A DNA stretch of 64,000 bases from Saccharothrix sp. ALI-22-I (GCF_001984175.1 NZ_MTQP01000054.1:62001-126000), one strand, 5' to 3'. Shown: positions 8,436-18,005, numbered from the stretch's first letter. Made by a program: numbers and translations. The notes: generated by a model from the letters alone, not told the origin.

Positions 8436-9002
8436 CTAGCCGAGGACGGGCTTGTAGCGCAGGAGGACCGCGCCCGATGCGAAGGTGCGGTTCTCCACCA
8501 GTTCCAGCTTCAGCCATGTGTCCAGTGACGGGAAGAACGGTGTGCCGCCGCCGATCGCGACCGGCGTGACCAGCACGTGGAACTCGTCCACGAGGCCAGC
8601 CCGGATCAGGGGCGCGGCGAGCGTGGCACCGCCCACCTCCATCAGGCCGTCGGTCTCGGCCTTGAGCCGCCTGGCGACCTCGACCACGTCACCCCGTTCC
8701 AACCTGGAGTTCCAGTCGACCGATTCCAGGGTTCGGGAGAAGACCACTTTCGGCATCGCGAGCCACAGCCGGGCGTACTCGGCCTCCACCGGGGGCACGT
8801 CGGGTGCCTGGCCGGCGGTCGGCCAGTGGGCCGACATCAGCTCGTAGAGCTTGCGCCCGTACAGCGACAGCGCGATCTGCCCGGTGCGGTCGTTCCAGTA
8901 CTGGTGCAGCTCGTCGTCCGGCGTGCTCCAGCCGAGGTCGCCATTCGCGTCGACGGTGTAGCCGTCCACCGAGACGTTCATGCCATAGGTCAGCAATCCC
9001 AT
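8436..9002 (-). CDS. dihydrofolate reductase-like (RibD C-terminal) protein
   Basis: 188-residue member of the dihydrofolate reductase/RibD C-terminal domain superfamily. The N-terminus YGMNVSVDGYTVD matches the family's SLDGF-type substrate strand, SLYGRKLYELM the nucleotide-phosphate region, and LMEVGGATLAAPLI the conserved GG pair. The C-terminus ends FASGAVLLRYKP as usual. No adjacent partner gene. Such stand-alone paralogues are usually NADPH-dependent reductases of unknown substrate rather than the folate enzyme. Confidence 0.85.
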   Translation of the reverse strand: MGLLTYGMNVSVDGYTVDANGDLGWSTPDDELHQYWNDRTGQIALSLYGRKLYELMSAHWPTAGQAPDVPPVEAEYARLWLAMPKVVFSRTLESVDWNSRLERGDVVEVARRLKAETDGLMEVGGATLAAPLIRAGLVDEFHVLVTPVAIGGGTPFFPSLDTWLKLELVENRTFASGAVLLRYKPVLG

Positions 9003-9149
9003 GGCGGTACAGACTGCCGGAGCGCGGGGAACCCCATCGCGCCGCCACGCCGGCCCGACACGTCACACCCTGGACAACGCAACGGCGACGACGCTGTCAA
9101 CGTCCTGTCGTCGGCTACTTGTTGACTGGCGGGACGGCCGGTGCCCGGC

Positions 9150-9334
9150 CAGGCTCGGTCGAGGTGTTCGGTGGGTGGCTCCCTCATCGGCTGCCCACCA
9201 CTGGATCGGTGTGGCTCTCTTCTGGCGTGCACCCCGCCGAACACCGTGGCGAGGGGTGGCTCAAGAGGGGTCTGCCCGGCTCGAAGTAGCGGTGTCCTCC
9301 TCGCCGACCACGACAAGACCAGGCGAGGAACACC
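9150..9334 (+). other. IS110 left-end non-coding region
   Basis: About 185 bases directly upstream of the IS110 transposase start, with several short self-complementary stretches. In IS110 elements the non-coding end next to the transposase is where the bridge RNA is encoded. I infer this position only from that knowledge and cannot draw a reliable fold. Confidence 0.35.
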
Positions 9335-10183
9335 ATGGCACCTGTGATCATCGGGATGGACCCGCACAAGCGATCGGCGACCATCGAGATCATCAACGGC
9401 CGCGAACAGGTCCTGGACACCGGACGGTTCGGCACCGATCGCGATGGTTACCGCCGGATGCCGGCGGTCGGCCACGGGCGCAAGGAGCGGATCTGGGCGG
9501 TGGAGGGCTGCCACGGCATCGGGCGGCACCTGGCTCAGCGCCTGGTCGCCGATGGTGAGACCGTGATCGACGTGCCGGCGAAACTCTCCGCGCGGGTGCG
9601 CGTGTTGGCTACCGGCCAGGGCCGCAAGACCGATCCGGTCGACGCGCACTCCGTGGCACTGGTCGCCCTGCGCACCAAAGGTTTGCAGCACGTCGAGGCC
9701 GATGACGCGACCGCGGCGCTGCGGCTGCTGGTCGATCACCGTGACGAGCTCGGGCATGCCCGGACCCAAACGGTCAACCGGCTGCACCGCCTGCTGCTGG
9801 AGCTGTTGCCCGGCGGGGCGAAGAAGTTCCTGTCCGCTGCCCAGGCCCGCGCGCTGCTGGGTGTCGACTTCCGGGGTGTCGAGGAGCTGAGGCGCGAGGC
9901 GGCGGAGGTGGTCGTCGTCGGGATGTGCGGTTGCGGGTGTTCGTCCGTCGACTTCCGGGGTGGCCCTGGTCTCGGGATGACGGTCCGCGTCAACGCGGCC
10001 GTCTCGGGCTCCGACGACGGCCTGTTCCTCTACACGGTCGGTACCCTGCAGGGGAGGGAGGTCCTCGGCGGCATCGAGTGGGTGAGCGTCGCGGACACCG
10101 ATCCGGTCGAGTTCCCCGCGCCGGATCTGCTCGACATCCGAACCGCACGACCTACCAGGACACCAGCTCGTTGTTCGTCATGA
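9335..10183 (+). pseudogene. IS110 transposase N-terminal half fused to an unrelated tail
   Basis: Residues 1 to about 168 are the RuvC-like DEDD domain of an IS110 family transposase: VIIGMDPHKRSATIEI carries the first Asp, IWAVEGCHGIGRHLA the Glu, and GRKTDPVDAHSVALVALR the following Asp residues. The serine-containing Transposase_20 domain that should follow is absent. Instead the frame continues into VEELRREAAEVVVVGMCGCG and GLFLYTVGTLQGREVLGGIE, which looks like the C-terminal part of a separate conserved hypothetical protein. The exact 16-mer GTCGACTTCCGGGGTG occurs at 9863-9878 and again near 9948 in the tail, a possible recombination footprint. Not functional as a transposase. Confidence 0.75.
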
Positions 10184-10658
10184 GTGCGTAGTTCACGAGC
10201 GCTCGCCCAGCGGCACGAGCGTGCGCTGGCCGGGTCGACAGCACCTGTGTGGGCTGCGGAGGCAGCAACGGTTCGGCCGCGACCACCGAGGCGTTCGGCC
10301 GGCCTGGCAGGTTCGACGTCGCCTGCGCCACCGTCTGCCGCGCCTGCGACGGCCGCTCGTTCCTGGACATGCTCGACCAGCACGCGATGAACGCTGCCTT
10401 CGTCGGCCACGCCGAGTACGCCGCTGATGCTCAACCCGACCGGACCGGCGATTCCCTGGGGCGGTGCGGGAGTGTCAGACCACCCGGAATGGGACGGCGG
10501 CCCGGCGAGGCTACCCGGGGCCGCCGCTTCGCCGAGCAGCTCGCCGGGTCGCGGCGAAGACGAGCCGCGGGTGCCGTTGTTCTACGCGGTGCGGGCGGAG
10601 AAGGCAGGAAGCTGCCGGCAGGGACCGGTCCCGGCGGTCAGCGCCGAGACTGGCCCGC
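10184..10658. other. gap with two short coding-like scraps
   Basis: On the plus strand about 10249-10440 reads GCGGSNGSAATTEAFGRPG then ACDGRSFLDMLDQHAMN, with CxxC-like pairs suggestive of a zinc-ribbon fragment. On the minus strand 10152-10200 reads ALVNYALMTNNELVSW to a stop. Neither has a credible start, so both are treated as gene debris. Confidence 0.3.
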
Positions 10659-11933
10659 ATGCGTGAGCTGATCTCGGCGGTAGCCATCGGTCTTGTGGTC
10701 ACCGGGTGTTCGGCGGCCGAACCGACCGCGTCCCCGCCTCCGCCTCCGCCGCCTCCGCCCACCCGGCAGTTGGTCGAGTGGTCGACCGCGGTGTGCTCGC
10801 ACGTGAAGGCGCTTGAGAAGGCCGTGGAACCCTCGGAATCCAGCCCCTTCTTCTACGTACGGTCGGTGGTCGACAGCGTCGACAACGCGACGAATGCGCT
10901 GAAGAAGTTGAAGCCGTCGGAGGTGGCGGCGGCGGACGGGCACATCGCCGGACTGGTCAAGGCGCTCGAAGGCGTCCGGCCACAGCTGCCGTCCGCGGCC
11001 GACAACTCGCTGATGACCGCGCCGGAGGCCGACGCGCAGGCGAAGAAGAAGCAGGTCGCGGAGCTGATCTCCGGCCTCGGGCCGGTAAGGCAGCAGCTCA
11101 CCGGTGTCGTCGAGAACGCGCCCGAGCTGCTCACCTCGTATAACCTGACACCCGCCTGCGAGCCCGGGCGTGCCGTGACGCTGCCGGACCCCGCGCCGAC
11201 GCGGGAACTCGTGACCTGGGCGGACAAGATGTGCGCCACCGTCACCTCGATCAACGGACTGAGCACCGAAACCGCCGACATCGCGGGCGACGATCCCCGG
11301 TTCGCCTCGTTCGAACTGGAGAGCTACCTCAGTACGACCAGGTCGGCGATCGCCGGTGGTGCCGCGCAGATCGCCGAGCTGGCGCCGACCGGCGTCAAGG
11401 AGGCGGACACCTTCCGCGACACCCTGCTGACCGCGCTGCGGGAACAGGCAGGGAAGCTGCCGGAGGGCCACTCGCTCGGCACCCCGCGGCCACTCGCCGC
11501 CCTGCAGGACCGGGTCAACCTGGCCAAGGCCGCCGCCACCGCGGTCAAGCCGAAGGCCGAAGGGCTGCTCGCCGCCGTCGGACACGGTTCCGCGCTCGCC
11601 GCGTCCTACGACCTCGCGCCGTCGTGCGTCCCGCGCGACATCGCGGTGAAACCGAAGCAGCCGCTGACCGCACGCAACGGCACCGATCTCGCCGTCTGCA
11701 ACACCGGAACCTGCCAGGTGCTGATCACCGGGAAGGCCGACATCACCGTGGGCGACCTGACGGTCACGGTGTCGATCCGCGGTGGGAGGCTGGTGCTCAC
11801 CACCCCGTCCACCAGGATGTCGCTCGGCGCGGGTGGTACGGGGAAGATCGGCACCGCGGGCGGGCCGAGCGTCGTGTTCACGCCGGCCGGTGTGGAGGGC
11901 ACGACGGCGGTGCTCGACATCAGCACCGAGTAG
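10659..11933 (+). CDS. putative secreted lipoprotein with proline-rich linker
   Basis: 424-residue exported lipoprotein of unknown function. The ATG at 10659 starts MRELISAVAIGLVVTGCSAA, a signal peptide with a lipobox ending at Cys17. A run of prolines at residues 26-34 follows as a cell-wall linker. The body has two related halves, each with a conserved Cys: LVEWSTAVCSHVKAL and LVTWADKMCATVTSI, both ending in a Y-[ND]-L-x-P-[AS]-C segment. This indicates an internal duplication of about 145 residues. The last 90 residues (from DLAVCNTGTCQVLITG) form a beta-rich domain. No operon partner. Confidence 0.8.
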   Translation: MRELISAVAIGLVVTGCSAAEPTASPPPPPPPPPTRQLVEWSTAVCSHVKALEKAVEPSESSPFFYVRSVVDSVDNATNALKKLKPSEVAAADGHIAGLVKALEGVRPQLPSAADNSLMTAPEADAQAKKKQVAELISGLGPVRQQLTGVVENAPELLTSYNLTPACEPGRAVTLPDPAPTRELVTWADKMCATVTSINGLSTETADIAGDDPRFASFELESYLSTTRSAIAGGAAQIAELAPTGVKEADTFRDTLLTALREQAGKLPEGHSLGTPRPLAALQDRVNLAKAAATAVKPKAEGLLAAVGHGSALAASYDLAPSCVPRDIAVKPKQPLTARNGTDLAVCNTGTCQVLITGKADITVGDLTVTVSIRGGRLVLTTPSTRMSLGAGGTGKIGTAGGPSVVFTPAGVEGTTAVLDISTE

Positions 11934-11965
11934 AGGACTTCGTTGCTGCACCCAGCCATGATGCG

Positions 11966-12114
11966 TAGGCAACCTACGCGTCACGGCGCTGATCCAAGGC
12001 CGTCGGTCAGCCAAGAACGTCCGCTTCTCGGCATTACAGGACGTTGTGCTGCCCTCCGACGGCACGGACGTACTGCGGGTACGAAGGCGAGACGCGGGCT
12101 CCTTGAGCAACTGA
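11966..12114 (+). pseudogene. short coding-like C-terminal scrap
   Basis: One frame reads LRVTALIQGRRSAKNVRFSA and LQDVVLPSDGTDVLRVRRR, ending at TGA 12112-12114. It has protein-like codon bias but no start. Family unrecognised. Confidence 0.3.
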
Positions 12115-12141
12115 ACCGATCAACCCGGCGCGTCCTCTTGC

Positions 12142-12450
12142 TTGGTGCAGAGAAGCAGCCAGCACTTCAAGGCGTGGCCATTGGACACCGTCATCGCCGA
12201 GCTCACCCAGGGCCGGCCCTACCGGCAGGTCATGGGCTACGAACTGGGCGAGAAACGCCGGGCCGAACGGGACAAGGAGTACGACACCGAGCTGCGCACC
12301 GGCGTATACCCGTTGCGCGAGTGGGACGGGGGCTGGGACCGCGCCCGCGCGCGGACGTTCCTGCGGAAGACCTTCGGCGTCGAGTGGATCAAGAGCGCTT
12401 GCACCTACTGCCTTATGTGGAATCTGAGCGAGCTACGTTGCTTCTCATGA
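12142..12450 (+). pseudogene. fragment of a PAPS-reductase-like protein
   Basis: Reads QHFKAWPLDTVIAELTQGRP, GVYPLREWDGGWDRARAR and VEWIKSACTYC. The YPLxEW...WDR...GVxWxKSxCxYC pattern resembles the C-terminal part of phosphoadenosine-phosphosulfate reductase-like (adenine nucleotide alpha hydrolase) proteins. The N-terminal PP-loop region is absent and the end runs into IS sequence at 12476. Treated as a truncated gene. Confidence 0.45.
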
Positions 12451-12475
12451 TCACAGTGCGCTGGGAGCGCTATCC

Positions 12476-12790
12476 TGTGCCGCTCAAAAAGTCATCGCCG
12501 CTGGTAGAACGATGAGAGCGCCCCTTGAGAGCATGCCTGGGTGATCGCGTCCCTGGTGTACAGGGTGACCCGGGAGTTGCTGTTCTGTCGGTCCTGCTCC
12601 GCAGCGAGGCGGCGAAGGACGCCGAACTGCTCGTGCTGCGCCATGAGAACGCGGTCCTTCGACGGCTACCGGCCAGCCGGTCCGCTACGAGCCCGCGGAC
12701 CGGTTCCGGTTCGCCGCCCTGTCCGGGCTGGTGGACCGGCGGCGCCGGCGGCGGACCCCGGACTGGCGCGCATCACCGTCGACGAGGTCC
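12476..12790 (+). mobile_element. truncated 5' remnant of integrase-core IS
   Basis: Starts with TGTGCCGCTCAAAAAGTCAT, nearly identical to the terminal repeat of the complete copy at 26542-27714. It continues with the transposase N-terminus (AAKDAELLVLRHENAVLRR) in several frames because of indels. Similarity stops near 12775, where phosphotransferase sequence begins on the other strand. Only about the first 80-100 transposase residues remain. Confidence 0.7.
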
Positions 12791-12836
12791 TGGCCGAGCC
12801 GGACGGTGTGCTCGCGGGCCCACCCGCGCGGTGAAC

Positions 12837-13391
12837 TCAGGCCGAGGCCCAGCAGTCGAGGAACTCGTGGCCGGTGCTCACGATGTGCTCGGACCACTCG
12901 GTCCCGCCCGCCCACGTGAGGTTGCGCAACACGCAGTGCGCCGCGTAGACCACCATCGCGCCCCGGTCGGTCGTACGGACGACCTCCTCCCCCAGCCGCT
13001 CCCGGACCCCGGGCTCGGCCTTCGGTCAGGCCGCCAGATCCCAGTCGACGGTCACCAGATCGTAGGAGGCATCACCGGCCCGGCACGACCGCCAGTCCAG
13101 CACCGCCGCCACCCGACCGCCGTCGACGAGCACATTGGCCGGCCCGAGGTCGAAGTGGACCAGGTCGTCCGGCGCCCGCTCGGGCAGCGGCGCCGCGGCG
13201 GCCGACGCGCGCAGGCGGGACACCAGCCCGGAAACCGGCTGCTCGCACCCCACCAACACCGATGGCCGACACCCCCTGGCGAACCTACCGACCAACGTCA
13301 ACGCCAAGCCACGCTCGTGCCGCACCAGTTCGACGACCTCGCGGACCAGCTCGTCGACGTCCGGCATACCGACGTGTTCCCCCCTGCCTGT
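12837..13391 (-). pseudogene. aminoglycoside phosphotransferase-like C-terminal part, internal stop
   Basis: The minus strand reads MPDVDELVREVVELVRHERG, then VHFDLGPANVLVDGGRVAAV (catalytic Asp and Asn), VLDWRSCRAGDASYDL (metal-binding Asp), and an in-frame TGA at 13026-13028. It continues in the same frame as GVRERLGEEVVRTTDRGAM to WTEWSEHIV-like sequence and a stop at 12837. The N-terminal ATP-binding lobe is replaced by IS630 sequence at about 13392. It is therefore truncated at one end and carries a nonsense codon. Confidence 0.7.
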
Positions 13392-13620
13392 CCTCGGCGC
13401 CCAGGTCCGCGCTTTCGGCGGCCGTAGCGTGTGACCCGCCTCGTCCTCGAAGCAGATCCACGCCCCACGCTCGGCCGCTAGCTTTTCCCGCCGCCACGCC
13501 TCCCGCCGCCATGCGGCGGCCTCATCCTCGTCGTGTTCGACCGGCCAATGTGTGGACGCCTGCGGGCTGAACCCCATACGGTGCAACAACAACGACCCTG
13601 CACGAACCCCGACTTCAGGT
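13392..13620 (-). mobile_element. IS630 transposase fragment
   Basis: Reads LLHRMGFSPQASTHWPVEHD then AAERGAWICFEDEAGHTLRP, including the first catalytic Asp region of IS630 DDE transposases. About 90 bases (13402-13490) are almost identical to 36580-36665 in the larger IS630 remnant near kdpC. The fragment is fused in frame to the phosphotransferase remnant. Confidence 0.7.
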
Positions 13621-13712
13621 CGGGCCCACTCGGTCTGCGCTGGCCGAGGTGCGCCCCGACGACGACCCCGCCACCGTCCGCCGACGCCTGACCGATCTGC
13701 TCACCCGCGGCT
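13621..13712. other. short coding-like scrap
   Basis: The plus strand reads LAEVRPDDDPATVRRRLTDL LTRG-like sequence (split here for length) at about 13635-13712. It has no start or stop of its own and looks like a C-terminal gene piece cut by the TPR gene remnant. Confidence 0.25.
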
Positions 13713-15040
13713 TCACCCGTTCTCCGCGCTCTCGGCCGCGCCCGGCGGCATGACCGGCTCCGGCGTCGATTCGAGGTCGTCGAGTTGCCGCTGAACGCGC
13801 TCAGCGTCGGTGCTGCGGCCCTGCTGCCGGTACAGCTCCAGCGCTTCCCGCCAGGCCGCGCGCGCTTGGTCGTGCTTTCCGAGCGCAGTGTGGGGGTCGC
13901 CGAGGCGGTCGAGGGTGCCGGCCGCCTCGTAGTCGTCGCCGAGCTCATGTCGCAGGGGCAAGAGACTGCTGGTAGTGGTCTATGGCGTGCTGATGGTGGC
14001 CGGTGTGGTGGTCTATCAGGCCCAGGCTGTCCAGTCTGTCCGCCTCACCCTCACGACTGTGGTGGTGCCGGTACAGGGCAAGAGCAGCCTCGCAATGTTG
14101 TCGGGCGGAGTCGTAGTCGCCGAGCTGAGTGGACAACCAGCCGACCGAGTTGAGCATCCGGGCCTCCCATTCCGGCTGGCGGAGGATGCGGTAGAGGCTC
14201 AGCGCGTGAGTGGCGTGGTCCAGTGCCCTCCGGGCGTCTCCCTGTCGTTCCCATGCCCATGCGAGGTGGTAGTGGCTGTTGGCCCGCTGGGTCGGGTCGC
14301 CGTGCTGCTCGGCCACGCCGAGTGCTCGCTGCAGGTGCTCGATTGCCTCATCGTGCCGCCCCAGATCTGCGTAGGAGGCACCGACGAACCGGTGGACACG
14401 GGTGCGGATGACGGGGTCGGGTAAGCACTGGGCGGCTGTCAGCGCGGCCAGCCACACGGCGAGTTGGTCGTGGCGGTGGCCCCGCCTGCGGTGGAAGGTG
14501 ACCAGAACCCACGCCATGTTCACGACGACCCCGTGCCAACGCTGAGCGGCGGCCGTGCGTTGCGCAGCCAGCAGACATCGGTGTTCGGTCTCGAACCAGA
14601 CCAACGCCACCGCGGCATCGGCCAGCGACTGGGGGTGGCAACCCGGGACCGGGGGATCCAGTTGCACTGCTGTTCCGTGGGGGTCCACCAAGTGGTCGGC
14701 TCCGGCGGCGGTGTGCAGATAGAAGTCGACTACCCGTGCCAGCGCGGCCTGCCGCACCGGCTCGGCCAGGTCGTGCGCGGTGGTGGCGGCGTAGGCGCGG
14801 ACCAAGTCGTGCATCGCGTAGCGGCCGTGCGGGTGCCGGTCGAGCAGGGAATGCTCCTCCAGGACGCGCAGCGCCTGGCGCACCTGCACCTCCGGTAGGC
14901 CGGTGAGGGAGGCGGCGGCAGGCAGGCCGATGTCCGGGCCCGGGGCGATCCCGAGCAGCGCGAACACCGCTCTCCGCCACGTCCTGGACGACCAACGCCG
15001 ACAGTCCGGAAAACACCGTCCCCACAAGGGAATCGACATC
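13713..15040 (-). pseudogene. AfsR-like TPR regulator, N-terminus lost and frameshifted
   Basis: Matches the C-terminal half of actinobacterial SARP/AfsR-type STAND regulators. RRAVFALLGIAPGPDIGLPA, HSLLDRHPHGRYAMHDLVRA and YAATTAHDL correspond to the winged-helix end of the NB-ARC region. TPR repeats follow, for example GDYDSARQHCEAALALYRHH and [19 protein letters not shown]. The DNA-binding and P-loop regions are missing upstream of about 15,040. Near 13,960 one extra base breaks the frame inside a TPR. The remnant cannot act as a regulator. Confidence 0.75.
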
Positions 15041-15066
15041 TATCACAAGATCATGATCGCGAACGG

Positions 15067-15249
15067 CTACCCGACGTCACCACCGACTACGGGCCAGAGC
15101 CGATCATTAGACCCGACCACGGTTGCCGCGCCCACCCTCACCAGAGTCGTTCCAGCAACCACCGACCGAGCCGCTCTGTACAGCGCGGCACCGATGGCGG
15201 TACGGGCCACGGCCACTCGTCTCTGCCGGTTCTTGCGTCGCCTAGCCAT
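15067..15249 (-). CDS. small basic hypothetical protein
   Basis: 60 residues starting MARRRKNRQRRVAVARTAI, then a moderately hydrophobic alanine/valine stretch (LYRAARSVVAGTTLVRVGAA). The ATG at 15249 is preceded by GGAGGG at five bases, a strong ribosome site, which is why I accept it and prefer it to the ATG at 15267. Function unknown. Confidence 0.5.
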   Translation of the reverse strand: MARRRKNRQRRVAVARTAIGAALYRAARSVVAGTTLVRVGAATVVGSNDRLWPVVGGDVG

Positions 15250-15456
15250 TTCGCCCTCCGTGGTCACAGCGCAGAAGCCGTTCGGCTTCCGTCTCGACTC
15301 ATTGAGCCGGGCAGGTGCGCGGCGGACCGGTCACGACATCGCGGGGTTCTATCCTGTGCCGATGGCCAGGACGGCACCCTGCGGGGTTCCAGAACTCCGC
15401 ATCCGGCCTTGACGTGCGGCGACCGCATGCCTCGACAACAGACATGATCATGAGAC

Positions 15457-15570
15457 GTGGGACTGCGATTGTTGTATCTGATCTTCGTTCGACTCGGTGG
15501 GTGGCTCGTCCTCAGTTTTCAGCCCCGAATGCACTGTTCCACCAGCTGGCCGACGACCGCTGACCGGCGG
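15457..15570 (+). mobile_element. tiny 5' remnant of an integrase-type IS
   Basis: Reads LRLLYLIFVRLGGWLVL, the usual N-terminus of a family of actinobacterial integrase-core transposases (normally followed by SKDAE-LVLR). A second, similar scrap lies at 19734. Nothing more of the element remains. Confidence 0.4.
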
Positions 15571-15582
15571 TCGACCTACCAG

Positions 15583-15741
15583 TCACGGTCCGAAGTGGAC
15601 GTAGGTGGCCCACAGTATCGGTGCCGGCGGGTACTTCTCACGGATAGCCTGGACCAGTTCGTGCAGCCGGTACGCCGTCTCGTCGAGTTCAGCGGCGACG
15701 ACGTAGAACGCCTCCGCGAGCTCGGTGGCAGCAGCGTCCAC
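15583..15741 (-). CDS. possible small helical protein
   Basis: 52 residues from a GTG at 15741: MDAAATELAEAFYVVAAELD then ETAYRLHELVQAIREKYPP. Codon bias is good and the pattern is amphipathic helical, but no ribosome site is visible and the frame is open further upstream, so it may be the end of a lost gene. Confidence 0.35.
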   Translation of the reverse strand: MDAAATELAEAFYVVAAELDETAYRLHELVQAIREKYPPAPILWATYVHFGP

Positions 15742-15914
15742 CGGAGCCCACCGTACCGATGACGTGCCGGAACGACGTCGTCTGCAATGCACCGGCGACC
15801 CCGGGTTGCGGGGTCGCCGAAGACGAACTCGTCGCCGTGGCGGCGGGGTCGCCTGAGGATTCCGGGCAGGTGTGTTGTCCTGCGATGCGGCTCGGGCCAG
15901 GGAAGGCACGCCGT

Positions 15915-16855
15915 TCAAGGGCTTCCGGTGAACGCGCTGTGGGACGGGACCGACATCGCTGTCGGGTGTGGCTGCGGGCTCGGTGGGGCGGTGGAGTCGG
16001 TCGTGGACCGGGGCTCGTCGGTGTGGAGTGGTACGGGTTGCAATTTGCTTTTGAAGTGCCTCAGCAGGGGTGGTTGTTCGGTGATCCGGTAGCCGGGCAG
16101 GTGGTCGGCGTGCTGGGCGATTTGTGCCAGGGTCCGGCCGACGTGCTCGATGTGGCTTTGGCTGTAGACCCGGCGCGGGATGGCCAGGCGGAGCAGTTCC
16201 CACGGGGCGCTGACCACGGGGTCGCCGTGCTCGTCCTCGTTGCCCAGGTAGAGGGAGCCGCATTCCACGCCGCGGATGCCGCCCTCCAGGTACAGCGCGC
16301 AGGCCAGTGCGTGGCCGGGGAAGCGGTGCGGGGGGATGTGCGGCAGGAGTCGGCCGGCGTTGAGGTAGACCGCGTGCACGCCCGGCGGCTCCACCACCGC
16401 GACCCCGGCCGCCCGTGCCAGTTCGGCGAGGTAGGCGGTCGTGCTGGCCCTGGCTCGCAGGTAGTCGGGGTCGGTGACCTCGAGCAGTCCTTGGGCGAGC
16501 ATGTCCAGGTTGCCCAGGGTGATCTGCCCCGGTCGCAGCAGGGTGGAGAACAGGATGCGCTCGGCGGCCCGCCCCTGGTGCACGGGCAGGACGTGCGGGT
16601 AGGAGGTCAGGTCCCCGACGACGTTCCGGAACGGTGGAACGAGCGGGCCCCGGCGTAGCTCTCGTCACCCAGCATCGCCGCGGCCATCTGCGCGGCGGAC
16701 AGCGCCCCGGTGCCCGAGTCGGTCAGCAGGTCGATGGTCACCTCCTCGGCCCGCAGGTTGAACAGGTTGTGGTGCGCCCGTTGCAACGCCTGCTCGCGCT
16801 GGGCGCGCGTGGTGAGCAGGATCGGTTCCACGACCTTGGCGCGGAACGGTTCCAT
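15915..16855 (-). pseudogene. tryptophanase-type lyase with internal deletion
   Basis: PLP-dependent beta-eliminating lyase of the tryptophanase/tyrosine phenol-lyase group. The ATG at 16855 opens [20 protein letters not shown] and continues [20 protein letters not shown] and [14 protein letters not shown] one-base loss near 16640 is followed by VHQGRAAERILFSTLLRPGQ and ITLGN. The text then jumps directly to LDMLAQGLLEVTDPDYLRAR and the normal C-terminal domain (AGRLLPHIPPHRFPGHALAC). About 190 central residues are missing, including the PLP-binding lysine. It lies 23 bases downstream of the prenyltransferase gene. Together these resemble the tryptophan prenyltransferase/tryptophanase pair of 6-prenylindole biosynthesis in Streptomyces. 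Confidence 0.8.
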
Positions 16856-16878
16856 GATCGGCACCTCGCCCACGTCCC

Positions 16879-18005
16879 TCACCGGCCCGGTACCGCGTCG
16901 GGAACGCGTGTGCGGGGCGGCCGGACCCGGTTGGCCTCCGCGGACAGGTACGCGGTCAGCCGCTGGGCGTGCGGCGTGAACACCTGCGACAGGTAGGAGA
17001 TCAACCCGACCCCGGCGTCCAGCCGTCGCCCGGTCACCGCGGCCAGCGCCCGGTCCAGCACCGCGGGGTCGTGTCCCTGGCGACGCATCGCCGCGACCGC
17101 GCGGGCGCGCGCTTGGCCGTCGTGCTCGACGTAGTCGCGGACCGGGACGTGCACGGTGTAGCCGCCAGGCCGTTCCCGCCCGGTGTCGACCAGCGAGTAG
17201 CACGAGACCAGGGGCCGCGCCGTGAACGGGCCCGCCCCGGCGACAGTGCGGCAGAACTCCTCGACGGCTCCCCCGACGATCCCCGGAACCGCGTCGGCCG
17301 CCCGCGCCGCGTCCTCGGGGCCGCCGCCGCCGTGGGCGAAGTAGACCTTCACCCGCAGTCGGGACCACTGCCCGAGATCCAGCGCGAAGTACATCGGCCG
17401 ACCCTCGTCGGCCATCGCGTCGCCGACCAGCCGGCAGGCGCGGCGGAAGCCCAGCCGGGCCAACCCTTCCTCGACGAGTTCCGGGGCGCGCCCGACACCC
17501 TGGGCACCCAAGTCGAAGTAGACCTTGAACAACGGTCCGCCGTGCGCGGTCAGCACGACCGCGCACCACAACCCGAACGTCCTCTGTGGCCGGTCGGGCA
17601 GGAACAGGTACTCGACCAGGGCGAACCGCCGCAGGTCGAAGCCGTAGCGCTCCGCCAGCCCGCGCAGGACCCGTCGACCGACCGCCACGTTCTCCCGCAC
17701 CCCCGGCGGCGCCCGTTCGGCTCGGCCAGCAGGCGCAGCTGCGGCGCCCGGCCCGCTTCGAAAGAGAGCGAGTACTCGACGGGCGAGTGGTCGTCGGACA
17801 CCTCCGAGCACCACCCGGCCTCGCCGACCGGAAGCGTGGCGGAGGGTCCGAGCAGCGCGTCCGCGAGGTGCTCCAGCTCCTCTCGCCGACCCGTCAGCCC
17901 CACCGCCTCGGCCAGTGCGCCGGCCTGTCCACGGACGAGATGCCCCAACGAACCCGAGGGACGGTCCGGGACGGCGGAACGGGAGAACACGCTTGCGTCG
18001 AGCAT
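16879..18005 (-). pseudogene. ABBA-type indole/tryptophan prenyltransferase, one frameshift
   Basis: Bacterial member of the fungal-type dimethylallyltryptophan synthase (ABBA) family, which transfers a dimethylallyl group to tryptophan or indole. The ATG at 18005 reads MLDASVFSRS and reaches [19 protein letters not shown], the family's substrate-binding Glu motif. Near 17715 one base is missing, after which [46 protein letters not shown] and [19 protein letters not shown] follow to the stop at 16879. The paired lysine/tyrosine strands that bind diphosphate (KVYF twice, [11 protein letters not shown]) are present. Rejoined length of about 374 residues is normal. If the frameshift is a sequencing error, the enzyme would be active. 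Confidence 0.8.

Noticed and set aside
10638..12110. A 490-codon open frame on the minus strand
   Set aside because: It is the antisense shadow of the lipoprotein gene; composition is rich in Arg/Gly/His and no motif or ribosome site supports it.
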